Source of the DNA: Streptomyces rishiriensis
GTDB taxonomy: Bacteria; Actinomycetota; Actinomycetes; Streptomycetales; Streptomycetaceae
Direction of reading: 5' to 3'
Assembly: GCF_030815485.1 (NCBI RefSeq)
Contig: NZ_JAUSWV010000002.1
Location: 3,596,001 to 3,660,000, forward strand
DNA length: 64,000 nucleotides
Positions within the stretch are counted from its first letter, which is position 1; every line of letters starts with the position of its first letter. Positions 43,902 through 51,648 of the stretch are shown in pieces. The notes beneath the pieces are model-generated. The model was not told the DNA's origin and made no database searches. It saw only the letters and a program-made list of their open reading frames with translations. The translations under genes were made by a program, and so were the position numbers.

Positions 43902-45323
43902 TCACTCCCCCCGGTCCCGGCCGTCGGACGCCGCCGCGTCTTCGGCGGCGGCCGGTTGCACACCACCGGCGTGCGCCCCGTCGCGCGCCCCGTCGAGCGC
44001 CCCGTCGAGCGGCCCTTGCGGCCCGCCGTCACGCACGCCTTCCTCGTACCGCCACATCGCCCGCATGAGGTTGCCGTCCGGCCAGCCGTCGGGGTCCAGG
44101 GGCAGCAGCCGGCGCTCGGCCTCCACACAGCGCGGGTCACCGCGCAGCGCGAGCCCCCAGGCGGCGTGCACCCGGGTCTCGCGCAGTTCGTCGTCGCCGA
44201 GTCCGGCGAGCACGTCGGTGATGCCGGGCGCCTCCGCGCGGCAGCGCCCCAGCCAGGCCGCCGCCCGCACGCGCACGGCGGGATCGGGATCGCGTGCCAG
44301 CGCGTAGACGGTCGCCAACCTCTCGGGAGGCACGGGCGTGGGTCCGTATCGCAGCAGGTCGGGCACCTCCTCACGGACGCGAGGATCGGGATGGCCGGCG
44401 TACGAGAGGCCGACGGCCTCGCACTCCGCGGCCCGGTCGGCCGCCTCCCCGCCCTCGCTCAGCCCGGACAGCACCAGGGCGAGCACCTCGGGATCGCGTT
44501 CCTCGCGGGCCCAGGCGAGGAACACCTCGGACGCGGGCTTGTGGACCACGTCCGACGGCTGCATGCGGAATTCCCCGAACCCGATGACCAGACAGCGCAG
44601 CACGTCCGCGGCGAAGAGCCGGTGCAGCCGGTCCGGGTGATCGCGCAGCGCCTCGGCGGCCGCCCAGCTCCCGGCGTCCAGCCGGGCGGCGAGGAGGACC
44701 ACCACGTCGGACCAGACGCCGTGGTCCCGGTCCGGGCGGGTGAAAGCACGCGCGAGCAGTTCGTCGAACGGCGTACGGATCCGGAAGCGCTCCTCGAGCC
44801 GGGTGAGGACGCCGGCGTGGCCGTCCCACACGGTCTGCCCGCCGAGCGTGTACCGGTCGTAACGGGAGGACCAGGACTCGTTGCGCACCCGCCCCCGCTC
44901 GACCGGCCCGGTCGCTCCCGTCCGGCGCCGCAGCTCGGTCTCGGGGTCCGCCCCGGCCCAGTACCGCGCACGGGCCAGCAGGTCGGCGCGCGCGTCGGCG
45001 TCGGGGCGCACGAGTTCCGGCAGCAGCGCGCCGGTCATCCAGGAGCAGCCGCCGTCCACCGCCCGGGTCAGCGCGGTGTCCCCTCCCGGCAGCCCGGGGT
45101 CCCCGCCCGGCACCCCGGTCAGCGGGAGCAGCGGATCGGCACCGGCTCCGATCAATGCCTCGGCGACCGGTTCGTCGTACGCCGCCACGGCCACGCAGAG
45201 CAGCGGAACGCCGTCGGCCGGGTCGCAGGCGTTCGCGTCGTCCACTCCGTCGAGCAGGCTGCGAACGGCTTCGACGTCCCCCCGCCGAACTGCCGCGACC
45301 AGCTCCGCCGTCCCCCTGCGCAT
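43902..45323 (-). CDS. Ankyrin-like / HEAT-like repeat protein
   Basis: The 473-residue cytoplasmic protein starts with ankyrin-type helices (ELVAAVRRGDVEAVRSLLDG, DGVPLLCVAVAAYDEPVAEA LIGAGADPL). Later come HEAT-like repeats (DPRVREEVPDLLRYGPTPVP, ALARDPDPAVRVRAAAWLGR, WGLALRGDPRCVEAERRLLP). The C-terminus has short repeats of DGA-R (LDGALDGARDGAHAGG). It is probably a protein-protein interaction adaptor; no catalytic motif is visible. ATG at 45323 follows GGGAGAGGC. It is not clearly in operon with its neighbours. Confidence 0.85.
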   Translation of the reverse strand: MRRGTAELVAAVRRGDVEAVRSLLDGVDDANACDPADGVPLLCVAVAAYDEPVAEALIGAGADPLLPLTGVPGGDPGLPGGDTALTRAVDGGCSWMTGALLPELVRPDADARADLLARARYWAGADPETELRRRTGATGPVERGRVRNESWSSRYDRYTLGGQTVWDGHAGVLTRLEERFRIRTPFDELLARAFTRPDRDHGVWSDVVVLLAARLDAGSWAAAEALRDHPDRLHRLFAADVLRCLVIGFGEFRMQPSDVVHKPASEVFLAWAREERDPEVLALVLSGLSEGGEAADRAAECEAVGLSYAGHPDPRVREEVPDLLRYGPTPVPPERLATVYALARDPDPAVRVRAAAWLGRCRAEAPGITDVLAGLGDDELRETRVHAAWGLALRGDPRCVEAERRLLPLDPDGWPDGNLMRAMWRYEEGVRDGGPQGPLDGALDGARDGAHAGGVQPAAAEDAAASDGRDRGE

Positions 45324-45454
45324 GCCTCTCCCGCCCCCGGCGTCCCGATGGAACCGGCCGGGGGAGCCTAAGGGGCGCGGGGGCCCGGGGCAGCCGAATT
45401 ACGGGCCGCCGACCGGATGACGAACCGGCAGCCGACGACGAGCCGGCAGCCGGG

Positions 45455-46360
45455 CTACGGCCGGTCGCCGACCACCGTCGCCCCCGGCGCCGGTCCCGAC
45501 GCCACCCGCACGCTCCGGCAGGTGCCCGAGGTGCGCAGTGCCTGGGCGATCTCCGCCGCGGCGGCGGTGTCGCGGGCGAGGAAGGCGGTGGTCGGGCCCG
45601 AGCCCGAGACGAGGGCGGCGAGGGCGCCGGCCGCGCGCCCGGCGGCGAGGGCGTCGGCGAGTTCGGGGAACAGCGAAAGCGCGGCGGCCTGGAGGTCGTT
45701 GGAGACACCGGCCGCGAGGGCGTCCGGGTCACCCTCGGCGAGGGCGTCGAGGAGGGGCTGGGAGGCCACCGGCCCGGGGATGTCCCGGCCCTCCGCCAAC
45801 CGGTCGAACTCCCGGAACACCGACGGGGTCGACAGCCCCCGTTCGGCCATCGCGAACACCCAGTGGAACGTGCCGCCGACCTCCAGGGCGGTCAGCTTCT
45901 CGCCGCGTCCGGTGCCCAGGGCCGCCCCGCCGACCAGACTGAACGGCACATCGCTGCCCAACCCGGCGCAGATTTCGAGGAGTTCGTCACGGGTGGCGCC
46001 GGTGCCCCACAGCGCGTCGCAGGCCAGCAGCGCGCCCGCGCCGTCGGCGCTGCCGCCCGCCATGCCCCCGGCGACGGGAATGTCCTTGGCGATGTGGAGG
46101 TGCACGTCGGGCGTACGGCCGTACCGCTCGGCCAGCGCGATCGCGGCCCGCGCCGCCAGGTTCGTGCGGTCCAGGGGGACCTGGCCGGCGTCCGGGCCCG
46201 CGCAGGTGACGCGGAGTCCGTCGGCCGGGGTCACCGTGACCTCGTCGTACAGGCCGACGGCGAGGAAGACGTTCGCCAGGTCGTGGAAGCCGTCCGCGCG
46301 GGCGGCGCCCACCGCGAGCTGCACGTTGACCTTGGCGGGCACCCGCACGGTGACACTCAC
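45455..46360 (-). CDS. ispE: 4-diphosphocytidyl-2-C-methyl-D-erythritol kinase
   Basis: IspE phosphorylates CDP-ME in the non-mevalonate isoprenoid pathway. The 301-residue GHMP kinase begins VSVTVRVPAKVNVQLAVGAA. It has the ATP loop KDIPVAGGMAGGSADGAGAL, GLGSDVPFSLVGGAALGTGR, and C-terminal GSGPTTAFLARD. GTG at 46360 follows AGGAGTG. A frame open to 46663 runs through rsmA and is rejected. The order rsmA then ispE, following tatD and rpfB, is conserved in actinobacteria, including Mycobacterium. Confidence 0.95.
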   Translation of the reverse strand: MSVTVRVPAKVNVQLAVGAARADGFHDLANVFLAVGLYDEVTVTPADGLRVTCAGPDAGQVPLDRTNLAARAAIALAERYGRTPDVHLHIAKDIPVAGGMAGGSADGAGALLACDALWGTGATRDELLEICAGLGSDVPFSLVGGAALGTGRGEKLTALEVGGTFHWVFAMAERGLSTPSVFREFDRLAEGRDIPGPVASQPLLDALAEGDPDALAAGVSNDLQAAALSLFPELADALAAGRAAGALAALVSGSGPTTAFLARDTAAAAEIAQALRTSGTCRSVRVASGPAPGATVVGDRP

Positions 46361-46560
46361 TCGGAACACTCCTCGGACTGCTCGGACTGCTGGGAGGGAC
46401 TGCTGGGACTGCTCGGCCCGGTCGGACGGCCCGGACGCGCGCGGATGGCTGTGACGGCTCGGACGGCTCGGACCACCCCGGGCTGCTCCGAAGGCTCCGA
46501 CCACCCGGACCGCTCTGACTACTCGGCCTGCTCGGCCTGCTCGGGTAGCTTCTGCTCGGC
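46361..46560. repeat. Degenerate tandem repeat of CTCGGACTG-like units
   Basis: Between ispE and rsmA, and into the rsmA 3' end, units such as CTCGGACTG, CTGGGACTG, CTCGGACGG and CTCGGCCTG recur many times. In rsmA the repeat encodes the C-terminal EQAEQAE. It looks like recent slippage expansion. Confidence 0.6.
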
Positions 46561-47406
46561 GATGCGGGCGAACTCCTCGACCGTGAGGGCCTCGCCGCGC
46601 GCCTGCGGCGAGACGCCGGCCGCCACGAGTGCCTCCTCCGCCCGCGCCGCGGAGCCCGCCCATCCGGCGAGCGCGGCCCGAAGGGTCTTGCGCCGCTGGG
46701 CGAACGCCGCGTCGACGACGGCGAACACCTCGCGCCGCGACGCCGTGGTCCTGATCGGCTCGGCCCGCCGCACCAGCGACACCAGCCCGCTGTCCACGTT
46801 CGGCGCGGGCCAGAAGACCTTGCGTCCGATGGCGCCTGCCCGCTTGACCTCGGCGTACCAGTTGGCCTTGACGGACGGCACGCCGTACACCTTCGAGCCG
46901 GGCCCGGCGGCGAGCCGGTCGGCGACCTCCGACTGGACCATGACGAGGGTGCGCTCGATGCTCGGGAAGGTCTCCAGCATGTGCAGCAGCACGGGCACGG
47001 CCACGTTGTACGGCAGGTTCGCGACCAGCGCGGTCGGGGCGGGGCCGGGCAGTTCGGTCACCTGCATCGCGTCCCGGTGCACCAGTGCGAAGCGCTCCGC
47101 GCGCTCCGGCATGCGCGCCGCGATCGTCGCGGGGAGGGCGCCGGCCAGGACGTCGTCGATCTCGACGGCCGTGACCCGGTCGGCGGTCTCCAGCAACGCC
47201 AGGGTGAGGGAGCCGAGCCCGGGGCCGACCTCGACGACCACGTCGTCGGGCCGGACCTCCGCGGTGCGGACGATACGGCGGACCGTGTTCGCGTCGATCA
47301 CGAAGTTCTGGCCGCGCTGCTTGGTGGGACGCACGCCGAGGACCGCCGCCAGCTCACGGATGTCGGCGGGGCCCAGGAGGGCGTCGGGGGCGGGGCTGGT
47401 ACTCAC
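46519..47406 (-). CDS. rsmA: 16S rRNA dimethyladenosine transferase RsmA (KsgA)
   Basis: RsmA dimethylates two adjacent adenines of the 16S rRNA 3' end; its loss gives kasugamycin resistance. The 295-residue protein has the leader LGVRPTKQRGQNFVIDANTV, SAM motif VVEVGPGLGSLTLALLE, ALVHRDAM-type acidic loop, and the catalytic NLPYNVAVPVL. Its C-terminal end is a slipped repeat (EQAEQAE). GTG at 47406 is chosen, starting VSTSPAPDALL; the ribosome-binding site is weak. An ATG further back at 47457 overlaps the rpfB stop. Confidence 0.95.
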   Translation of the reverse strand: MSTSPAPDALLGPADIRELAAVLGVRPTKQRGQNFVIDANTVRRIVRTAEVRPDDVVVEVGPGLGSLTLALLETADRVTAVEIDDVLAGALPATIAARMPERAERFALVHRDAMQVTELPGPAPTALVANLPYNVAVPVLLHMLETFPSIERTLVMVQSEVADRLAAGPGSKVYGVPSVKANWYAEVKRAGAIGRKVFWPAPNVDSGLVSLVRRAEPIRTTASRREVFAVVDAAFAQRRKTLRAALAGWAGSAARAEEALVAAGVSPQARGEALTVEEFARIAEQKLPEQAEQAE

Positions 47407-47453
47407 GGGACAAGGGTACGGGGGCGCACGGACACCGTCCGCCGCCGCACCTC

Positions 47454-48938
47454 TCACCCGTGCAGCCGTGTCCCGCAGTGCGGCCAGGGACTGGCCCCGC
47501 GTCGCACGTACAGCTTCTTCGCGCGGAGCGTCTGTTCCGCCGCCGGGGCGTCCTGGGGCCGGCCGCTGCCGCCGAGGCTCTGCCAGGTACGGGTGTCGAA
47601 CTGGTACAGCCCGCCGTACGTGCCCGAGGGGTCGACCGCGTTCGGCCGGCCGCCCGACTCACAGACCGCGAGGCCCTGCCAGTCCAGGCCGTCGGCGCCC
47701 CGCACGGAGGCCGGCAGCGGCTTCGTCCCGACCTTCACCACCTGATCGCGCGGTTCGCGCACGATCTCGTCGCGGATCCGCCGCGGTGTCTGCCGTACGC
47801 CGTTCACGGTGCGCAGGGAGTACGTGATCCGGCGCAGGCCGGGCCGGCCGGTCCGCTCCACCACCTCCGTGCCCTTGAACAGGGAGGAGTCCTCGGTACG
47901 GTGCACGTCGAACGGGATCGCCTCCTCCCGCACCTCCTTGGTGCCGGTGATCCGCAGCACGGTGACCGTCTGGCCGTCGCGCGGGAAGCTGCCGGGCGCG
48001 ACGGACGTGGTGTCCTGGCCGTGCAGGGTGATCCCGGCCGCCGCCACCGCCTCGCGCACCGTCGCCGCGTTGGTGCGGATGGTGCGGGCCCGGCCGTCCG
48101 CCATGACCGTGACCGAGCGTTCGGTGCGTACGTCCAGCGCGAGCCCCGCGCGGCCGATCGGCTGGGAGCGCGGGACGGACATGTACGCGCCCTCCGCGCG
48201 CACCCCGAGTTGCTGGAGTGCCTCCTGCACGGTGTGCGCCGTCGTCCACACCTCGTGCCGGTGTCCGTCCAGGGTGAGCCGGACGGGCCGCCCGTAGTGC
48301 ACCTCGATCTCGTCTCCGCTGCTGAGGGCGGTGCCGACGGCGGGCGCCACCACGTCGTGCGCGCCCACCCGCACGCCTTCCTCCGCCAGGAGTTCGCTCA
48401 CCTCGTCGGCGAAGGTGTGCAGCGTGCGCGGCTTGCCGTCGACGGTCAGCTCGACCGCCTTGTCCTCGGCGACGAAGGCGGTGGTGCCGCCGGCCAGGAA
48501 GGCGACGACGAGCGCCTGCGGGACCAGTCGGCGGATCGTGGACTCCGGGCGCTCGGCGGAGCGTGTCCTGCGGCGGCGCGCGGCCCGCCCCTCCTCCCCC
48601 GCGTCCTGCCGCGGCAGCGGCGACAGCCGGGGCGCCGCCTGGCCGGTGAACCGGCCGGTCTCGGCGTACCCGGCGGTCCCGGGGAGCCGGCCGGTCTCGG
48701 CGTACGGGGCGGTCCCGGGGAGCTGGACCGGCTCGGCGAAGTGGACCGGCTCGGGGAGCTGAAGGGTCTCGGGGGGCGGGGGCGGCGGCTCGTACGTCTC
48801 GTACGCGGGCCGGTAGGTGTCGTCGTACGTCCCGGGCGCCGCGTACACGCCGTACGCGATCGTCTCGGCGTTGTGCAGGTCGACGTACGACCCGCCTCCG
48901 CCGTACGGCTCGTACTCGAAGTACTGCGAGTTGCTCAC
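47454..48938 (-). CDS. rpfB: Resuscitation-promoting factor, DUF348-G5-Rpf type
   Basis: Rpf proteins are cell-wall lytic enzymes that wake dormant cells and help spore germination. The 494-residue protein has a Tyr/Pro-rich N-terminal tail, a membrane anchor (LVPQALVVAFLAGGTTAFVA), three DUF348 modules (for example VELTVDGKPRTLHTFADEVS, VRLTLDGHRHEVWTTAHTVQ), and a G5 domain (VREEAIPFDVHRTEDSSL). The C-terminal Rpf lysozyme-like domain contains GLDWQGLAVCESGGRPNAVD, where the Glu of CESGG is catalytic. GTG at 48938 starts VSNSQYFEYEP. The tatD-rpfB-rsmA order supports the name; in S. coelicolor the equivalent may be named differently. Confidence 0.92.
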   Translation of the reverse strand: MSNSQYFEYEPYGGGGSYVDLHNAETIAYGVYAAPGTYDDTYRPAYETYEPPPPPPETLQLPEPVHFAEPVQLPGTAPYAETGRLPGTAGYAETGRFTGQAAPRLSPLPRQDAGEEGRAARRRRTRSAERPESTIRRLVPQALVVAFLAGGTTAFVAEDKAVELTVDGKPRTLHTFADEVSELLAEEGVRVGAHDVVAPAVGTALSSGDEIEVHYGRPVRLTLDGHRHEVWTTAHTVQEALQQLGVRAEGAYMSVPRSQPIGRAGLALDVRTERSVTVMADGRARTIRTNAATVREAVAAAGITLHGQDTTSVAPGSFPRDGQTVTVLRITGTKEVREEAIPFDVHRTEDSSLFKGTEVVERTGRPGLRRITYSLRTVNGVRQTPRRIRDEIVREPRDQVVKVGTKPLPASVRGADGLDWQGLAVCESGGRPNAVDPSGTYGGLYQFDTRTWQSLGGSGRPQDAPAAEQTLRAKKLYVRRGASPWPHCGTRLHG

Positions 48939-49053
48939 GCCGACACTCCAGGGGAGGGGTCCGGATCGGGCCCCCCAGAACCTAGCGGAGCGACGGTCAC
49001 TCTCCAAAGTGGCGCGGCTACCGAGAGTTGTGTTCGACGGGTGTCGGACGTGC

Positions 49054-49944
49054 TCAATAGCCGAACGCGCGTGCGGTGTTGGCGGCCAGGGCGGTGGCCA
49101 GGGTGTCCTCGTCGATGTCCCGTACGGCGGCCATCGCGCGCACCGTGACCGGGATCAGGTAGGGGGCGTTGGGCCGTCCGCGGTAGGGCGCCGGGGTCAG
49201 GAACGGGGCGTCGGTCTCCACCAGGAGCAGCTCCAGCGGGGCCACGGCGACGGCGTCCCGGAGGTTCTGGGCGTTCTTGAAGGTGACGTTGCCGGCGAAG
49301 GACATGAAGTACCCGGCACGGGCGCAGATCTCGGCCATCTCGGCGTCGCCGGAGTAGCAGTGGAAGACGGTGCGCTCGGGGGCGCCCTCCTCCTTCAGGA
49401 CGCGCAGCACGTCGGCGTGGGCGTCACGGTCGTGGATGACCAGGGCCTTGCCGTGCCGCTTGGCCATCTCGATGTGGGCGCGGAAGGAGTGCTCCTGCGC
49501 TTCCTTGCCCTCGGGGCCGGTGCGGAAGTGGTCGAGCCCCGTCTCCCCGACGCCCTTGACGTGCGGAAGCGCGGCGAGGCGGTCGATCTCGGCGAGCGCC
49601 TCGTCGAGCGCCCCGGCGCCGCCCGGCGTCCGCGCGCCCTGACGGGACCAGCCGTCGGGGTCTCCGTGCACGATGCGCGGCGCCTCGTTCGGGTGCAGGG
49701 CGACCGCGGCGTGCACACTGCCGTGGGCCGCCGCCGTCTCGGCCGCCCACCGGGAGCCCCGTACGTCGCAGCCGACCTGGACGACCGTCGTCACCCCGAC
49801 CGACGCGGCTTTCGCGAGGGCCTCCTCCACCGTGCCCGACTGCATGTCGAGGTGGGTGTGGGAGTCGGCGACCGGCACCCCGAGGGGGGCCGGAAGCGGC
49901 GGCGCGGCGTTCTTGTCGGCGCTCTTGTCGGCGTTCGAAGGCAT
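49054..49944 (-). CDS. tatD: TatD-family metal-dependent DNase
   Basis: The 296-residue TIM-barrel hydrolase starts metal coordination with ADSHTHLD (HxH). It has GVGETGLDHFRTGPEGKEAQ, ALVIHDRDAHADVL, TVFHCYSGDAEMAEICA, and LLLVETDAPFLTPAPYRGRP with the last metal Asp. It is a 3'-5' DNA exonuclease-type enzyme. ATG at 49944 (MPSNADKSADKN) is used. rpfB follows after 115 nt. Confidence 0.94.
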   Translation of the reverse strand: MPSNADKSADKNAAPPLPAPLGVPVADSHTHLDMQSGTVEEALAKAASVGVTTVVQVGCDVRGSRWAAETAAAHGSVHAAVALHPNEAPRIVHGDPDGWSRQGARTPGGAGALDEALAEIDRLAALPHVKGVGETGLDHFRTGPEGKEAQEHSFRAHIEMAKRHGKALVIHDRDAHADVLRVLKEEGAPERTVFHCYSGDAEMAEICARAGYFMSFAGNVTFKNAQNLRDAVAVAPLELLLVETDAPFLTPAPYRGRPNAPYLIPVTVRAMAAVRDIDEDTLATALAANTARAFGY

Positions 49945-49978
49945 GCCCTGATCCTACGGAAGGACCTGCCGCGCCGAA

Positions 49979-50016
49979 GGGCCCGGGGAACCGCGCGAGC
50001 GGCCCCCGAAGGGCCC
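49979..50016 (-). terminator. Imperfect hairpin after the zinc-ribbon gene
   Basis: Outer arms GGGCCC/GGGCCC and inner CCGC-gcga-GCGG pair, with small bulges, 18 nt beyond the stop at 50034 and upstream of tatD. Confidence 0.55.
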
Positions 50017-50033
50017 GCGGCCGGACCCGGCCC

Positions 50034-50441
50034 TCAGCCGGCCTTGCGGAACGGATGCAGCAGGTCGGAGAGATGCCAGTGGTGGTGCTCGGCAGGCCGG
50101 TCCCCGGCCCGCTCCTCGGTCGCCGTCCGCACCGGGGCGGCCGCCGTGGGCACGCTGCGCGGGCGGGACGCGTTCTGCACCGACGAGACCTGTCCCGCCC
50201 GCATGATGCGCACGACGTGCCCGTCGCAGTTCTGGCAGGCGGGGCGGCTCAGCGGCGACGGCACGATCCGCCCGTCCGCCACGTAGAGGACGAACTCGTG
50301 ACCGTCGGCGTTCGTGTGGTGCTCTATCTCGTAGGCCTGCTCCCAGCCGTGTCCGCAGCGCATGCAGGCGAAGGAGTACGACTCGTTGACGACGGCGCTC
50401 GCGCCGCCGCGGAGGCCGGTCTGCCCTGTGATCTCACTCAT
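50034..50441 (-). CDS. Zinc-ribbon protein, unknown function
   Basis: The 135-residue protein has two CxxC knuckles, FACMRCGHGWEQAYEIEHHT and RPACQNCDGHVVRIMRAGQV, spaced as one zinc ribbon, then a disordered tail ending EHHHWHLSDLLHPFRKAG. Similar proteins are common in Streptomyces, but no function is established. ATG at 50441 follows CGGGAGCGG. A 284-bp gap to rsmI upstream contains repeats and no gene. Confidence 0.82.
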   Translation of the reverse strand: MSEITGQTGLRGGASAVVNESYSFACMRCGHGWEQAYEIEHHTNADGHEFVLYVADGRIVPSPLSRPACQNCDGHVVRIMRAGQVSSVQNASRPRSVPTAAAPVRTATEERAGDRPAEHHHWHLSDLLHPFRKAG

Positions 50442-50687
50442 GACCGCTCCCGTGGTCCGCCGGTGGGACTCCTGAAGCCCCGTCACCCAGTGGACGCCCC
50501 GCCCGGAGCGAATGCACTCGACCTGTGCACTGTTGAAGCCGATTTGGGCGTCCCTTGCCACAACGCCCGGCGCCCTTTGCCCGCCCATGGGGCGCACGCT
50601 CAGACGACATGCGCCCTGCTCAGAGGGGGTGTGAGTCCCTTCACAAACACCCGGCGACACCCGTCACAGAACAGCCGCGCCGACACC

Positions 50688-50753
50688 CGTCACAGGCCCC
50701 CGGCGTTCTGCACCGCCGACGAACGTCACAGGCCCCCGGCGTTCTTCACCGCC
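50688..50753. repeat. Direct repeat duplicating the rsmI 3' end
   Basis: A 30-bp segment (50724-50753) covers the last codons and stop of rsmI. A copy identical at 29 of 30 positions lies at 50688-50717, just beyond the stop, and still reads ...NAGGL then stop. A further 15-bp unit, CGACACCCGTCACAG, is also duplicated at 50655-50669 and 50681-50695. Confidence 0.8.
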
Positions 50754-51586
50754 ACCACCGCGTCGAACACCTCGCGCTTCGGCAGCCCCGCCTCCGCCGC
50801 CACCGCAGCGATGGCCTCCTTACGGCGTTCGCCCGCCTCCTCGCGCACCCGCACCCGCCGCACCAGCTCCGTGGCGTCGAGCTCCTCGGGTCCTCGCTCG
50901 GGCGCCCCGGTGACGACGACGGTGATCTCGCCCCGCACGCCCTCGGCCGCCCACTGCGCCAGGTCGCCGAGCGGGCCGCGCTTGACCTCTTCGTAGGTCT
51001 TGGTCAGCTCCCGGCACACGGCGGCCCGCCGGTCCGCGCCGAACACCTCGGCCATCGCGGCGAGGGTGTCGTCGAGCCGGTGCGGGGCCTCGAAATACAC
51101 GAGGGTCCTGCGCTCCTGCGCGACCTCCCGCAGCCGCGACAGCCGCTCCCCCGCCTTCCTCGGCAGGAACCCCTCGAAGCAGAACCGGTCGACGGGCAGC
51201 CCGGACAGGGCCAGCGCGGTGAGCACCGCGGACGGGCCGGGGACGGCGGTGACCCGGATGTCCTGCTCGACGGCGGCGGCGACCAGCCGGTACCCGGGGT
51301 CGGAGACCGACGGCATCCCGGCGTCGGTGACGAGCAGCACGCGCGCGCCGCCCACCAGGTCCGCGACCAGCTCGGGCGTGCGGGCGGACTCGTTGCCCTC
51401 GAAGTAGGACACGACACGCCCCTTGGGCGTCACCCCCAGCGCCTGGGTCAGCCGCCGCAGCCGGCGCGTGTCCTCTGCGGCGATCACGTCGGCGCCGGTC
51501 AGCTCCTCGGCGAGACGGGGCGGGGCGTCGGAGACGTCACCGATGGGAGTACCGGCGAGAACGAGGATTCCGGGCGTAGCTGTCAC
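50726..51586 (-). CDS. rsmI: 16S rRNA (cytidine-2'-O) methyltransferase RsmI
   Basis: RsmI 2'-O-methylates a cytidine in the 16S decoding region. The 286-residue tetrapyrrole-methylase-fold protein has LVLAGTPIGDVSDAPPRLAE, VIAAEDTRRLRRLTQALGV, VLLVTDAGMPSVSDPGYRL, VPGPSAVLTALALSGLPVDR, and FEAPHRLDDTLAAM. GTG at 51586 (VTATPGILVLAG) follows GAGGATGG. The gene diverges from pmt, 62 nt apart. Confidence 0.95.
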   Translation of the reverse strand: MTATPGILVLAGTPIGDVSDAPPRLAEELTGADVIAAEDTRRLRRLTQALGVTPKGRVVSYFEGNESARTPELVADLVGGARVLLVTDAGMPSVSDPGYRLVAAAVEQDIRVTAVPGPSAVLTALALSGLPVDRFCFEGFLPRKAGERLSRLREVAQERRTLVYFEAPHRLDDTLAAMAEVFGADRRAAVCRELTKTYEEVKRGPLGDLAQWAAEGVRGEITVVVTGAPERGPEELDATELVRRVRVREEAGERRKEAIAAVAAEAGLPKREVFDAVVAVKNAGGL

Positions 51587-51648
51587 GTTTCCATCCTCGC
51601 AGGGCCGGTGCACGGGACTCACACAGACCTGTTCCCTACGATGGCGCG

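Noticed and set aside
41861..44374. Longer ABC-F protein with a 235-residue extension
   Set aside because: The extension is Arg/Pro-rich shadow of the ankyrin gene; MAVNLVNVENVSKVYG with a good ribosome-binding site is the family start.
50600..50760. CRISPR-like array
   Set aside because: There are only two 30-bp copies plus short partial repeats, with no regular spacers, and one copy is the rsmI coding end.
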